Counted from the first letter of the stretch, positions 9,335 through 18,298 are shown. The stretch: DNA of 64,000 nt from Bacteroidota bacterium (GCA_016720935.1 JADKJP010000006.1:1364001-1428000); one strand, 5' to 3'. Program-made: numbers and translations. Notes: generated from the sequence alone by a model not told the origin.

Positions 9335-10694
9335 TTTAACGATTCAAAAGAACGAAATAACCGGGCCGGTTTTATTTACTAAACAGGTCCTGGTTTTGTT
9401 TAGCTTTTGGATATGCTCCTGTTTCAATTCCGGAAGTGTCATGGCACAGGATTCTTTGCTTACGCTTGATAAAGCAATAGAAAATTCCTTGCTAAATAAT
9501 TTTGATGTAAAAATTGCCGGCATTGAAAGAGATCAAAACAAAAACAACGATCATGCTGGTATGGCCGGCATGTTGCCAAAACTTGATTTGAACGGTTCAT
9601 ATTCTACTTCCAATCAGAATACACGTCAAAGTTATTCCAGTGGTCTGGAAGTAAATCGCGACAATGTGAGTACGGATAATCTGAACGCCAACGCAAGCGC
9701 TGTATGGACTGTTTTTGACGGGTTGAAAATGTTCGCGACTAGGGAAAAGCTCGGAGAGCTCTATTATCAAAGTGAGGAGAAGTTAAAGGTTCAAATGGAA
9801 TCCACTTTGCAGGAGGTTATATCCACTTATTATTCCATTGTACAGCAAAAGCAATTGCTCGCATCAACAAGGGAAGAAATTAAATATGCGGAAGAACGTA
9901 TGCATATCGCGGAAAGGCGGTTGGGAAATGGATCCGGTTCAAGACTTGACTTCCTGCAGACAAAAACTGATCTCAACGCCTTGCGTTCGGCCGAACTTAA
10001 TCAGCAATCCGCACTGGAAGCAGCGAAGATTCAGCTCAATCAGTTCATGAATAAAGAACTCAGCAGTTCGTTTGATGTTACGGATACCATTATCATTAAC
10101 TATTCTCCTTCCCTGGAGGACCTGCGGAATTCGGTACTTTCAAAAAATCACACGCTGAAGTATTTTGAAAGAAATGAACAGATTTCAAAATTGGGCTTGA
10201 AAGAATTGCAAGGGTCGAGGCTTCCGAAAATTTCTTTAAACGGAGCATATCAATTCACAAAAGTGAAAAATGAAGTGGGATTCGTTTTGCTGAATCAAAA
10301 CACCGGATTGAATTATGGCATTACCGCTTCCCTCCCACTGTTCAACGGATTTATTCTTTCTTCACAAATAAAAAATGCCCGTTTGAATTTGAAGAGCAGT
10401 CAGCTTTTGGTTGAGCAATCACGTCAGGAAATTTCAGCTGAACTGCTGAATGCATATCGTAATTTCACAAATCAAAAGGCCACCTTAAAACTCGAAGAAG
10501 AAAACATTGAATACGCCCGTGAAATTTTAAAAGTAGCGCAGGAGAAATTTCGTATTGGTGCGAGTAGTCTTGTAGAAGTAAAAAATGCTCAATCGACATT
10601 TGAAGCAGCCAATCTGCGTCTGGTTTCAGCCCGCTACAATACCAAAGTATCTGAAACATTACTTCGAAGACTCAATGGTGATTTGATTCACTAG
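9318..10694 (+). CDS. TolC-family outer membrane efflux channel
   Basis: The 458-residue product begins inside the pump gene's 3-prime end. It has an unusually long N-terminus before the signal core (VLFSFWICSCFNSGSVMAQ), so secretion probably depends on the hydrophobic stretch at about 25-42. The mature part shows the two TolC repeats rich in long alpha-helices: SLLTLDKAIENSLLNNFD opens repeat one, and ASLPLFNGFILSSQIKNA opens the second outer-membrane barrel strand pair. Function follows from family and position: it forms the exit duct of the tripartite pump encoded upstream. A later in-frame start after the overlap is possible; I see no Met that would give a cleaner signal peptide. Confidence 0.93.
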   Translation: MKRKNSLTIQKNEITGPVLFTKQVLVLFSFWICSCFNSGSVMAQDSLLTLDKAIENSLLNNFDVKIAGIERDQNKNNDHAGMAGMLPKLDLNGSYSTSNQNTRQSYSSGLEVNRDNVSTDNLNANASAVWTVFDGLKMFATREKLGELYYQSEEKLKVQMESTLQEVISTYYSIVQQKQLLASTREEIKYAEERMHIAERRLGNGSGSRLDFLQTKTDLNALRSAELNQQSALEAAKIQLNQFMNKELSSSFDVTDTIIINYSPSLEDLRNSVLSKNHTLKYFERNEQISKLGLKELQGSRLPKISLNGAYQFTKVKNEVGFVLLNQNTGLNYGITASLPLFNGFILSSQIKNARLNLKSSQLLVEQSRQEISAELLNAYRNFTNQKATLKLEEENIEYAREILKVAQEKFRIGASSLVEVKNAQSTFEAANLRLVSARYNTKVSETLLRRLNGDLIH

Positions 10695-10758
10695 AAAAGA
10701 TTATCTTCATCAGGTAAAAACTCCCTTTGAAAGTCCCGCCTTTTTCTAATCATCAATA

Positions 10759-11928
10759 ATGATGAAGCTCAAAATTTCTTCAACTTTACGTGAGTTCATC
10801 CAAAGCCAGAAATTTTCAGGAGTATTACTCATATTTTGCACGATAACTTCTCTTATTCTTGCAAACAGTTTATTTTCGGAAGGTTACATTGGACTACTTC
10901 ACATGCATTTAGGAATGCCCGGACAAAATTTTCCAGGGATGAGTGTTGAGCATTTCGTGAATGATGGCTTAATGGCTGTTTTCTTTTTGTTGGTTGGACT
11001 GGAAATTAAGCGTGAGTTAATTGCCGGCGAACTTTCATCATTTGAAAAAGCAAGTATTCCGGTTTCTGCTGCTATTGGCGGAATGATAGTTCCGGCTTTG
11101 CTGTATGCGCTTTTCAATCATGGAACTGCTACTACTTCAGGCTGGGGAATTCCGATGGCTACGGACATCGCGTTTGCAATCGGAGTGCTTTCTTTATTAG
11201 GCAATCGGGTTCCTGATTCTTTAAAAATCCTTCTGACCGCACTTGCAGTTGTGGATGATCTTGGTGCAGTAGTAGTCATCGCGCTTTTCTATTCTTCAGG
11301 TATCTCTTTCTTTTACCTGATGTTGTCTGGCTTGGTGCTTCTATTGTTATTCATCATGAATCGCAGCGGAGTTAAATCGTTGGTATTTTACCTCATCCCA
11401 GGGATATTGCTTTGGTATTTTATGTACAGTTCCGGAGTTCATTCCACCATTTCCGGTGTTCTTCTGGCAATGGTGATTCCATTCAGGAAAAATGAAGAAC
11501 ATACACCTTTGCTCAGGCTGGAACATTGGCTCCATCGTCCGGTTAATTTTATCATCATGCCCTTATTTGCTCTGGTGAATACGGCAATAGTTTTTGATCC
11601 TGGTATTTTGCATCAGGTAATTTCTCCGGAGAGTTTTGGTATCGCGACCGGACTGATTTTTGGAAAACCAATCGGCATATTACTTTTTATCGGGTTGGCC
11701 ATTATACTCAAGATCGGAAAATTGCCTGAAGGAATAAACATGAAACACATTGCAGGTATCGGAATACTTGGTGGTATTGGATTTACGATGTCAATTTTCA
11801 TTTCCTTACTTGCGTTCAAAGAACCCGAATACATTCTGAACGCAAAACTTGTTATTTTGCTTTCATCTTTTATTGCAGGAACAATTGGTTATTTTGTATT
11901 ACTTAAAATAAATGACACAAAAGCCTGA
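10759..11928 (+). CDS. nhaA: Na+/H+ antiporter NhaA
   Basis: The 389-residue inner-membrane protein matches NhaA length and motifs: DGLMAVFFLLVGLEIKREL in TM2-3, MATDIAFAIGVLSLLG, and the ion-binding Asp pair D166-D167 in VVDDLGAVVVIALFY, followed by GFTMSIFISLLAF near the end. It exchanges sodium for protons and supports pH and salt homeostasis. It lies 64 nt after the efflux operon and overlaps the next methyltransferase gene by 17 nt, so at least those two genes are likely cotranscribed. Confidence 0.96.
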   Translation: MMKLKISSTLREFIQSQKFSGVLLIFCTITSLILANSLFSEGYIGLLHMHLGMPGQNFPGMSVEHFVNDGLMAVFFLLVGLEIKRELIAGELSSFEKASIPVSAAIGGMIVPALLYALFNHGTATTSGWGIPMATDIAFAIGVLSLLGNRVPDSLKILLTALAVVDDLGAVVVIALFYSSGISFFYLMLSGLVLLLLFIMNRSGVKSLVFYLIPGILLWYFMYSSGVHSTISGVLLAMVIPFRKNEEHTPLLRLEHWLHRPVNFIIMPLFALVNTAIVFDPGILHQVISPESFGIATGLIFGKPIGILLFIGLAIILKIGKLPEGINMKHIAGIGILGGIGFTMSIFISLLAFKEPEYILNAKLVILLSSFIAGTIGYFVLLKINDTKA

Positions 11929-12580
11929 GAGTAAAAATCTGGGACCACAATTACGATCTCCGCATGGCCCGATGGCAATTGAAGTTGGTTTGTTCATGGA
12001 GCGAATCAATGTTGAATTGTATACATTTTGTTTACAACATAATCCTCCGGCACCAAAGGAAAAGGTTCTCGAAATTGGTCCGGGTAACGGAGCATTTTGT
12101 TCAGAATATTTTCTTAAGACAAAAGATCTGTTGTATACCGGTGTGGAAATGAGCCAGGAAATGTATGAGGAATGTCTGATCAGAAATAAAACTTTTGTCG
12201 AGTCAGGAAGAGCGAAGTTTTTCAAAGGTGATATACTCAACCTGGAAATGGATGACAATACTTTTGATGCTATTTATGGTGTCAATGTCATCTACTTTCT
12301 GAATCCTATGTTGGATTACCTGAAATATTTGCATCGCATCTTGAAACCGGGCGGACGACTTTCCTTTGGTTTCCGGGACGGAAAATCCATGAAAAATTTA
12401 CCCTTTGTGGATGATAATTTCAATCTGTATGAAGCCGACGAAATCGTCGATATCCTTCGAAAATCAGGCTTTGAACGGGTTGAATACCGAACAACTCCCG
12501 AAACGATAAAGACCTTAGAAGGGCAAATCATGACCCTTACGAATGTCTCTTCCCTTGCCTTCAAAGGAAAAATGGCTTAA
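11912..12580 (+). CDS. Class I SAM-dependent methyltransferase
   Basis: This 222-residue protein has the Rossmann methyltransferase signature: motif I VLEIGPGNGAF, an acidic residue after strand 2 (GVEMSQEM), motif IV FDAIYGVNVIYF, and post-motif LHRILKPGGRLSFGF. It resembles methyltransferase type 11/25 proteins acting on small molecules, but the acceptor is unknown. Its start lies 17 nt inside nhaA, which implies coupling without proving related function. It has no membrane segment. Confidence 0.9.
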   Translation: MTQKPESKNLGPQLRSPHGPMAIEVGLFMERINVELYTFCLQHNPPAPKEKVLEIGPGNGAFCSEYFLKTKDLLYTGVEMSQEMYEECLIRNKTFVESGRAKFFKGDILNLEMDDNTFDAIYGVNVIYFLNPMLDYLKYLHRILKPGGRLSFGFRDGKSMKNLPFVDDNFNLYEADEIVDILRKSGFERVEYRTTPETIKTLEGQIMTLTNVSSLAFKGKMA

Positions 12581-12635
12581 ACTTGTAAATCTGTACCATT
12601 TTAAGGTACAAACCGGCTTTCAATCAAGTATAAGC

Positions 12636-13064
12636 ATGAAAAAAATCTTCCTTGTTGTTTTGCTTTTTTGGGGAGCAAATTTGTCCGCCCAATCCGTTTC
12701 TAAGCTGACGGTCACGGATAATCTTGCTGCTTCAAGCAAATTTGGATATGGAAAACCCAAACCAGCTGCTCCCAAAGCAATTTTTACTATGCTCCCTGAA
12801 AAGGGAACGCAGGTTTTGTTTTATACAGATCTTGTTCCTTCCGATACTTTGCCTGATGAATTCATGTTAAAATTCACTGCTTTTAAAATGAATGGCGGTA
12901 AAGATGAATGGGTTGATGACCGCGAATTAAAAGTCAAAAAGATGGCAACGTATTCGCTGACCGCTATCAATTTTTTTAACGAAGGAAATTATAAGATTGT
13001 GGTTACAAGAGCGGATAATCCACAGAATATTCTCGCGTCAGGAACTTTCACCATCAATAAATAA
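12636..13064 (+). CDS. Secreted protein of unknown function
   Basis: I place the start at the ATG at 12636, which begins an ideal signal peptide (MKKIFLVVLLFWGANLSAQ); the open frame itself extends upstream to 12543 without one. The mature part is about 123 residues, beta-rich, with IFTMLPEKGTQVLFYTD near the front and a final strand ASGTFTIN. The pattern suggests a small immunoglobulin-like or beta-sandwich periplasmic domain. I recognise no family. It lies 55 nt after the methyltransferase and 18 nt before another small unknown gene. Confidence 0.7.
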   Translation: MKKIFLVVLLFWGANLSAQSVSKLTVTDNLAASSKFGYGKPKPAAPKAIFTMLPEKGTQVLFYTDLVPSDTLPDEFMLKFTAFKMNGGKDEWVDDRELKVKKMATYSLTAINFFNEGNYKIVVTRADNPQNILASGTFTINK

Positions 13065-13082
13065 GTAGGAGATTTCATTACT

Positions 13083-13412
13083 ATGGATCAACAGCAAATC
13101 CAAAAAATTGTTGCTTCTGAACTGGAAGAAAGATACAGCTATGCTTTTCCGGAACAATTTCAGGATACGATTGAAGAGTACCTCGTAGAACCTTTTGAAG
13201 CGAATTTTCTGATAGAAAGCACAAGAGATTTTGAGAGTTATTGGGTTATTGCAGACCTCATTCCCGAAAGCCCCGGCGAAGGGCATCTATTGATATACAG
13301 TCCGGCAGAAGATCTGTTTGGTCTTGCATACAAAGGAAATCTGTCTGAAAACGGTGCCGGTATTTTCATCGGTCTATTCGGTTCTCTTGGACAGGCTCTT
13401 GAAAATGCCTGA
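13083..13412 (+). CDS. Small cytoplasmic protein of unknown function
   Basis: The 109-residue protein is acidic and has no signal peptide or membrane segment. It opens with a helical stretch (DQQQIQKIVASELEERY) and continues with mixed alpha/beta sequence ending in a glycine-rich GIFIGLFGSLGQALENA. It follows the secreted unknown protein by 18 nt and probably shares its transcript. I do not recognise the family; the composition matches neighbouring genes, so it looks like a real gene. Confidence 0.65.
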   Translation: MDQQQIQKIVASELEERYSYAFPEQFQDTIEEYLVEPFEANFLIESTRDFESYWVIADLIPESPGEGHLLIYSPAEDLFGLAYKGNLSENGAGIFIGLFGSLGQALENA

Positions 13413-13497
13413 TTTTTTTGATGAATATCACCTGAACTAATTTTGTTAAGATTTGTTATCTTTCAAAGCATCGCAATCCGGATGCTTCTTTGCCTCG

Positions 13498-13505
13498 TAT
13501 CTTTG
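13498..13505 (+). promoter_or_regulatory. Candidate -7 box of msrA, very close to the start codon
   Basis: TATCTTTG matches TAnnTTTG exactly and ends 13 nt before the msrA ATG. If transcription starts a few bases after the box, the mRNA leader would be under about 10 nt. Confidence 0.5.
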
Positions 13506-13518
13506 TGAAAATTAAATC

Positions 13519-14175
13519 ATGAAAATTTTATCGTTAAGTATTTTACTTGCCGGAATTCTGATTACTTCTCCCGGCTGTTCCCAATCATCTTCTAAAAAAC
13601 AAACTCCTTCTGCAATGACCAACTCCGTTCCTGCTTCTCAAATTGATACCGCTACATTCGGTGGCGGATGTTTCTGGTGTACTGAAGCTCAATTTCAATT
13701 ACTGGACGGAGTTCTGAGTGTTCAGTCCGGATTTTCAGGCGGATCCATTAAAAATCCAAGCTATAAAGAAGTGTGTACAGGACTTACCAGACATGCAGAA
13801 GTCATCCAGGTTACCTATGACACTACAAAACTCAGTTATGATGAATTGCTGGAGGCCTTCTGGACATCCCATGATCCTACGCAATTAAATCGCCAGGGAA
13901 ACGATGTCGGAACTCAGTATCGATCTGTCATATTTTATCATTCAGAAACGCAACATCAGCTTGCTGAATCATACAAGAAGAAATTAAATGAGTCAGGAGC
14001 TTACGACAAACCGGTGGTCACTGAAATATCTCCCATGACTGTATTTTACAAAGCGGAAGATTATCATCAGAATTATTTTAATCAAAATGGAGATCAACCG
14101 TATTGTCAGTTTGTTGTTGCTCCGAAAGTTGAGAAATTTAAAAAAGTCTTTAAGGAAAGAATCCATCATGATTGA
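13519..14175 (+). CDS. msrA: Peptide methionine sulfoxide reductase MsrA, lipoprotein form
   Basis: The 218-residue enzyme carries the catalytic motif GCFWC at 50-54, with C51 as nucleophile, and the later family motifs SHDPTQLNRQGNDVGTQYRS and EDYHQNYF. It reduces methionine-S-sulfoxide in proteins using thioredoxin-like electron donors. The first 20 residues form a lipoprotein signal (ITSPGCSQ), so it should act in the envelope rather than the cytoplasm. No MsrB domain is fused. The last codons lie within a perfect terminator hairpin (14159-14182), and the gene converges with the protease gene. Confidence 0.95.
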   Translation: MKILSLSILLAGILITSPGCSQSSSKKQTPSAMTNSVPASQIDTATFGGGCFWCTEAQFQLLDGVLSVQSGFSGGSIKNPSYKEVCTGLTRHAEVIQVTYDTTKLSYDELLEAFWTSHDPTQLNRQGNDVGTQYRSVIFYHSETQHQLAESYKKKLNESGAYDKPVVTEISPMTVFYKAEDYHQNYFNQNGDQPYCQFVVAPKVEKFKKVFKERIHHD

Positions 14176-14190
14176 TGGATTCATTTTTTA
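14159..14190 (+). terminator. Terminator hairpin overlapping the end of msrA
   Basis: A perfect 10-bp stem, GAATCCATCA (14159-14168) with TGATGGATTC (14173-14182), has a 4-nt loop and is followed by ATTTTTTA. The stem includes the final msrA codons and stop, and its right end touches the stop codon of the convergent protease gene. Confidence 0.8.
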
Positions 14191-15785
14191 TTGATTTCCA
14201 AAACAACAACAACCGCGTTTTCTCCTGCATTATTGCCGGTAAATTTGATGTTACCTGCTTCCTCTGAAAAATGTATCGCGCCGCTTTCATCACCCGATAA
14301 TGCTTCATGCAGTTTGTCGGCGTAGGATGTTTGTCTGCTTTTGTTGATTTTGTCATTCAAAGCGCTATAGTCAATAGGTTTTTTGGTGACTACCACAGCC
14401 ATGAAATCCTTGTTGCCGATACTATCCGGTAAGAGTGAATAATCTTTCGGGAAAAGTCTTGTACCTGTGATTCCACAATAGGGAGAATGTTTAGGTGTAT
14501 ATGGAAAGAGGATATAACTTGAACCATCGGTTTCCTGGCCGAATACATAGGTATAACACTCGGTGTTATTAGTTGCTTCGATTTTAAATTTGGTTCCTTT
14601 TGAAACCGGCTGATTTGTTCTGAATAAACCATTACCGGCATCACTCAATGGAATGTTTCTCTCAGTCTCATTTTCAACCAGACCAATACTCATTTCAAAT
14701 TCATTGGGAGAGAATTGTTTTCCGCTTCCCATGGGATACAATCCATAAGCTTCTTTAGTAAAGTAATCGAAATCCTTGTATCGAACCCATCCGATACCAT
14801 TTTCTCCCCATTCTGGTCCCCAGCTGTTCATGATTTGAAATGCTCCGCCTTCGAGATAATCATCATAGCCAATGACACACATGCAGTGTCCTCCGAAACC
14901 GGACATATCATAATCCTCACGACTTGGAATCCAGACTTTCTCCCCCATCATTCCCTGCATGAATGATCCTCCGATCATCATTCCTACTACAACCGGAGCT
15001 CCTTGCGCGAGATTTTGTTTGATGGCAAGCATGTCAACCTTGTAATCATCTCCGCTTTTGGTGAGACGTTGTGCTCCTTTGATACGAAATTGAGAGGCTT
15101 TTTGTATTTGCTGATCGTCGGGCTGACGTGAACAATCTTCATCGGTGTATTCGAATTCATTCAAGGGAAGAGCACCAACTTCTTTCATGTTCTCCATCGC
15201 TTTTTCAATGTAAGAACCCTGGCAACCCTGGAGGTGGATCTGATTGTAGGTAAAAGCAGGACTGAAAACCAGTCCTGATATTTGCTCAACATCTGAACCT
15301 GCCGTATCAGAACCATCTACTAATCTGGCTTTGGGAGAAGTTGCAACCTGCCGGGAATAAAGAATTGTTCTTGCGGCATAACCACTTCCCCAACCCACGC
15401 AGGAACCTTGTTGGCCCTGATTAAGTCTTTGCGGAGCATATTGTTCGAGTGATACTCTTTCCGGCAGTGGATTCTTTTTATTGTCTGCAAGAGGCTCATA
15501 CACTTCAACAGCATCATACTTTTCAGGATCAAAACTCGCCCCTAAGGAAAATAGATTCGATAAATTTTTATTTCCGCCACCAGAGTTACAATTGCCTCCA
15601 AAGAAATACCAACCACCAGCTATTGCAAGTAGCAGTAGACCAAGTTTTGGATTTCGAAAAAGTAATGCAAGAATTATTGCAATGAAATTACCACCCGGAC
15701 CACGTCCACCTCCCCTTCCACCGCCACCGGGAAAATTGTCTGGACTGGGTGGGCCGGTGTTGTCTTTTGAGATGCGTATTGGCAT
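14181..15785 (-). CDS. Membrane-anchored papain-like (C1) cysteine protease with DUF4384-like tail
   Basis: The 534-residue protein starts with a short cytoplasmic Gly/Arg/Pro-rich segment (about 1-33), then one or two hydrophobic stretches (about 34-60). The C1 peptidase domain follows, with catalytic Cys129 in QGSCVGWGSG, His300 in GGHCMCVIGYDD and Asn320 in NSWGPEWGENG. From about residue 355 a second domain resembles DUF4384: KGTKFKIEATNNTECYTYVF, then DGSSYILFPYTP. All three catalytic residues are present, so it should be active. The papain domain would face the periplasm if the first hydrophobic stretch is a signal anchor. A TerB-like gene lies 74 nt upstream on the same strand. Confidence 0.85.
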   Translation of the reverse strand: MPIRISKDNTGPPSPDNFPGGGGRGGGRGPGGNFIAIILALLFRNPKLGLLLLAIAGGWYFFGGNCNSGGGNKNLSNLFSLGASFDPEKYDAVEVYEPLADNKKNPLPERVSLEQYAPQRLNQGQQGSCVGWGSGYAARTILYSRQVATSPKARLVDGSDTAGSDVEQISGLVFSPAFTYNQIHLQGCQGSYIEKAMENMKEVGALPLNEFEYTDEDCSRQPDDQQIQKASQFRIKGAQRLTKSGDDYKVDMLAIKQNLAQGAPVVVGMMIGGSFMQGMMGEKVWIPSREDYDMSGFGGHCMCVIGYDDYLEGGAFQIMNSWGPEWGENGIGWVRYKDFDYFTKEAYGLYPMGSGKQFSPNEFEMSIGLVENETERNIPLSDAGNGLFRTNQPVSKGTKFKIEATNNTECYTYVFGQETDGSSYILFPYTPKHSPYCGITGTRLFPKDYSLLPDSIGNKDFMAVVVTKKPIDYSALNDKINKSRQTSYADKLHEALSGDESGAIHFSEEAGNIKFTGNNAGENAVVVVLEINKK

Positions 15786-15796
15786 GGAGGCTTTTG

Positions 15797-15831
15797 GTGG
15801 TTAGTGGTTAGTGGTTAGTGCTTGGTGGTTA
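15797..15831. repeat. Short tandem repeat (TTAGTGG units)
   Basis: Three near-perfect copies of a 7-nt unit TTAGTGG, plus degenerate flanking copies, lie just upstream of the protease start. The tract is too short and imperfect for a standard microsatellite call but is clearly periodic. Confidence 0.6.
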
Positions 15832-15859
15832 GAATACGGAATAATCTTTTTTAATGGGT

Positions 15860-16222
15860 TCAGGCATTTTCGCTTTCCCAGGTGTCGAAAAGAAGTTTGA
15901 GGTAGATATTTTCTACCGGTGAAATAACATCATCCGCTTTTACCAACTGAACTGCGAAATTTAAAAAATCAGTTCTTTCTTCAGGAGTTGAGTCGGAATA
16001 AAAATCGTCCATACATTTTTGGAAATGGAGAATATAATCTTCCTGTTTTAATAAGCTGAGATGTTCAATGGCTCCATCGAGGTTTACATGAAAAGGATAA
16101 TTTTCTACAAGATATTTACGGATAACCAGATCTTCCTTCACACTGAATTCCTGGTCAACAAAAGAAAGTAATTGTAACATGTGGTATCCGGCTTCTGCTT
16201 TATTTAATTTTCTGTTCATCAT
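15860..16222 (-). CDS. TerB-like helical protein
   Basis: I choose the ATG at 16222 (MMNRKLNKAEAG), giving 120 residues; the frame is open to 16279 but the extra residues look non-coding. The protein is all-helical, with two TerB-style motifs: a first SFVDQEFSVKEDLVIRKYL (acidic residues after an alpha-helix) and a second LVKADDVISPVENIYLKLL. TerB-like proteins bind metal or act as scaffolds in stress and envelope-associated systems; most solitary copies have no known role. It lies directly upstream of the papain-like protease on the same strand and could share its transcript. The assignment rests on motif shape only. Confidence 0.65.
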   Translation of the reverse strand: MMNRKLNKAEAGYHMLQLLSFVDQEFSVKEDLVIRKYLVENYPFHVNLDGAIEHLSLLKQEDYILHFQKCMDDFYSDSTPEERTDFLNFAVQLVKADDVISPVENIYLKLLFDTWESENA

Positions 16223-16391
16223 GAGTTTCTTAGGTAGAGATGCTAATATAGTAAACTTCAAATTGAAATTGCATACCAAAATCAGGGAATAATTATTGAA
16301 AAGGGTTAGGGATAAGTTGATGAGGGTTCTTCAAATATTCGTAAATTCGCATGATCAGCGTTGGTAAATATAATACGCTGATAATCAGCAG

Positions 16392-18212
16392 ATGTCAGAT
16401 ATTATTCGATTGTTACCGGATACAGTTGCCAATCAGATTGCGGCTGGAGAAGTCATTCAAAGACCCGCTTCCGCGGTGAAAGAGTTATTGGAGAATGCTG
16501 TAGATGCCGGTAGTACACGAATTGAGCTATACGTAAAAGACTCAGGCAAGACATTACTGCAAATAACCGATGACGGTTGCGGTATGAGCCCAACTGACGC
16601 GCGTCTGTCGTTCGCAAGACATGCCACCTCAAAAATCCGTTCAGCTGACGATTTGTTTTCCATTCGCACAAAAGGCTTTCGCGGAGAAGCATTGGCTTCG
16701 ATTGCAGCGATTGCACAGGTCGAATTGAAAACACGGCGATATGAGGATGAAGTCGGAACTCAGGTAATCATTGAAGGCAATGAAGTAAAGAGCCAGGAGC
16801 CTGTGAGTTCTCCATCCGGAACAACAATTTCTGTGAAGAATTTATTTTACAATGTTCCCGCCAGGAGAAATTTTCTGAAATCGAACCCGGTTGAAGCACG
16901 ACATATCATCGATGAATTTGAAAGAGTTGCATTGGCTCACCCGGATATATTCATGTCCCTGCATCAGAATGGACTTGAGATTTTCAAATTGCCTGTAGGA
17001 AATTTCCGGCAGCGCATTGTCGGTGTATATGGCAGTCATTACAACGAACGACTTGTACCGGTTCAGGAAGAAACAACTTTGCTATCAATTTCCGGTTTCA
17101 TCGGAAAGCCTGAGTTTTCCAAAAAGACACGAGGCGAACAATTCTTTTTCGTGAACCGAAGATTCATCAAAGATCATTATTTGCATCATGCGGTTTCGAG
17201 CGCTTTTGAAGAGCTTTTGCCACGTGATAGCTATGCATCTTACTGGTTGTATATCGATATTGACCCTTCCAAAATTGATGTCAATATTCATCCGACTAAA
17301 ACTGAAATTAAATTCGAAGACGAACGATCCGTTTACGCCATTGTACGAGCGGCCGTAAAACGATCATTAGGTCAGTACAGCGTATCTCCTGCCCTTGATT
17401 TTGAACAGGAGAATTCATTCACTGTTCCACATTCACAGCGACACCAGCCTGCACAGATGCCCGGTATTACTGTAAACACGGGCTACAATCCCTTCCAGTC
17501 GGATCGATCCAAATCCATTACAGGTTCAGGATGGGAAAAGTTGTATGAAGGCATTCATGCTGTTGCTCCACTGCCGGAAATTCTTCCACTGGAAAATCCG
17601 GAAACCGATACTCCATCGGAATTGCCTTTGACGGATCAAAATTCAAATGCTCAAAATCTCAGGTTTCAGCTGAATCAGGAATTCATCATTCACAGGATAC
17701 CGGAAGGTTTATTGATCATTGATCAGCAGGCGGCACATGAACGAATTCTTTACGAACGTTTTCTGAATCGTAAAGAAGATGATAAAGGCGGATCACAACA
17801 GGATTTATTTCCTCAAACATTGAATTTCTCCAGCTCTGATTTTAACCTTCTGAAAGAACTGGAGCCGGATATCCGGGCTCTTGGTTTCGATATTCGTGAA
17901 TTTGGAGGAAATAGCTTTGTATTGCATGGAACTCCGGGAGGAGTTGAAAAAGGCCGGGAAAAAGAGATCCTTGAACAGGTCCTTGAACAATATAAAAACT
18001 ACCATTCCGTCTTTTCAACAGGGATCCGTGAAAGCCTTGCAAAGTCACTTGCCCGTAGTTTATCCATCAAAAAAGGCAAATTTCTGTCTGATGGAGAGAT
18101 GCGGTCAATAACGGAAGACCTTTTGCTTTGTGAAAAACCATCTGCCGGGCTGGATGGAAAACCGTGCATGAGTTTGTTGAAAACCGATGACCTCAGGGAT
18201 CGTTTTAAATAG
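16392..18212 (+). CDS. mutL: DNA mismatch repair protein MutL
   Basis: The 606-residue protein has an intact GHKL ATPase domain: NQIAAGEVIQRPASAVKEL with the catalytic Glu, ENAVDAG, DDGCGM, and TKGFRGEALASIAA. The transducer domain continues to about 320, then a variable linker, then the C-terminal dimerisation domain. MutL couples MutS mismatch recognition to strand removal. The endonuclease motif usually written DQHAxxExxxxE reads DQQAAHERILYE at residue 444 onward, and the C-terminal ACHAAIRAG and CPHGRP-type motifs are also altered (ARSLSIKKG; GLDGKPC). It may therefore lack or modify the nicking activity. It precedes two rhomboid genes. Confidence 0.97.
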   Translation: MSDIIRLLPDTVANQIAAGEVIQRPASAVKELLENAVDAGSTRIELYVKDSGKTLLQITDDGCGMSPTDARLSFARHATSKIRSADDLFSIRTKGFRGEALASIAAIAQVELKTRRYEDEVGTQVIIEGNEVKSQEPVSSPSGTTISVKNLFYNVPARRNFLKSNPVEARHIIDEFERVALAHPDIFMSLHQNGLEIFKLPVGNFRQRIVGVYGSHYNERLVPVQEETTLLSISGFIGKPEFSKKTRGEQFFFVNRRFIKDHYLHHAVSSAFEELLPRDSYASYWLYIDIDPSKIDVNIHPTKTEIKFEDERSVYAIVRAAVKRSLGQYSVSPALDFEQENSFTVPHSQRHQPAQMPGITVNTGYNPFQSDRSKSITGSGWEKLYEGIHAVAPLPEILPLENPETDTPSELPLTDQNSNAQNLRFQLNQEFIIHRIPEGLLIIDQQAAHERILYERFLNRKEDDKGGSQQDLFPQTLNFSSSDFNLLKELEPDIRALGFDIREFGGNSFVLHGTPGGVEKGREKEILEQVLEQYKNYHSVFSTGIRESLAKSLARSLSIKKGKFLSDGEMRSITEDLLLCEKPSAGLDGKPCMSLLKTDDLRDRFK

Positions 18213-18298
18213 AATCATTGCGGAAATTCAACCCTTGGAAGATTTGCCAGATCCAGGAGTGCTAACGAACAGGAAAGTTTCCTGAATATCCATTACGT

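Noticed and set aside
15449..15804. Pro-rich plus-strand frames opposite the protease N-terminus
   Set aside because: The Pro/Gly runs are the reverse complement of the protease's Gly-rich N-terminal segment.
18270..18284. CAGGAAAgTTTCCTG palindrome before the first rhomboid
   Set aside because: It is a short symmetric sequence without a T-run or a second copy, so I could not call it an operator or terminator.
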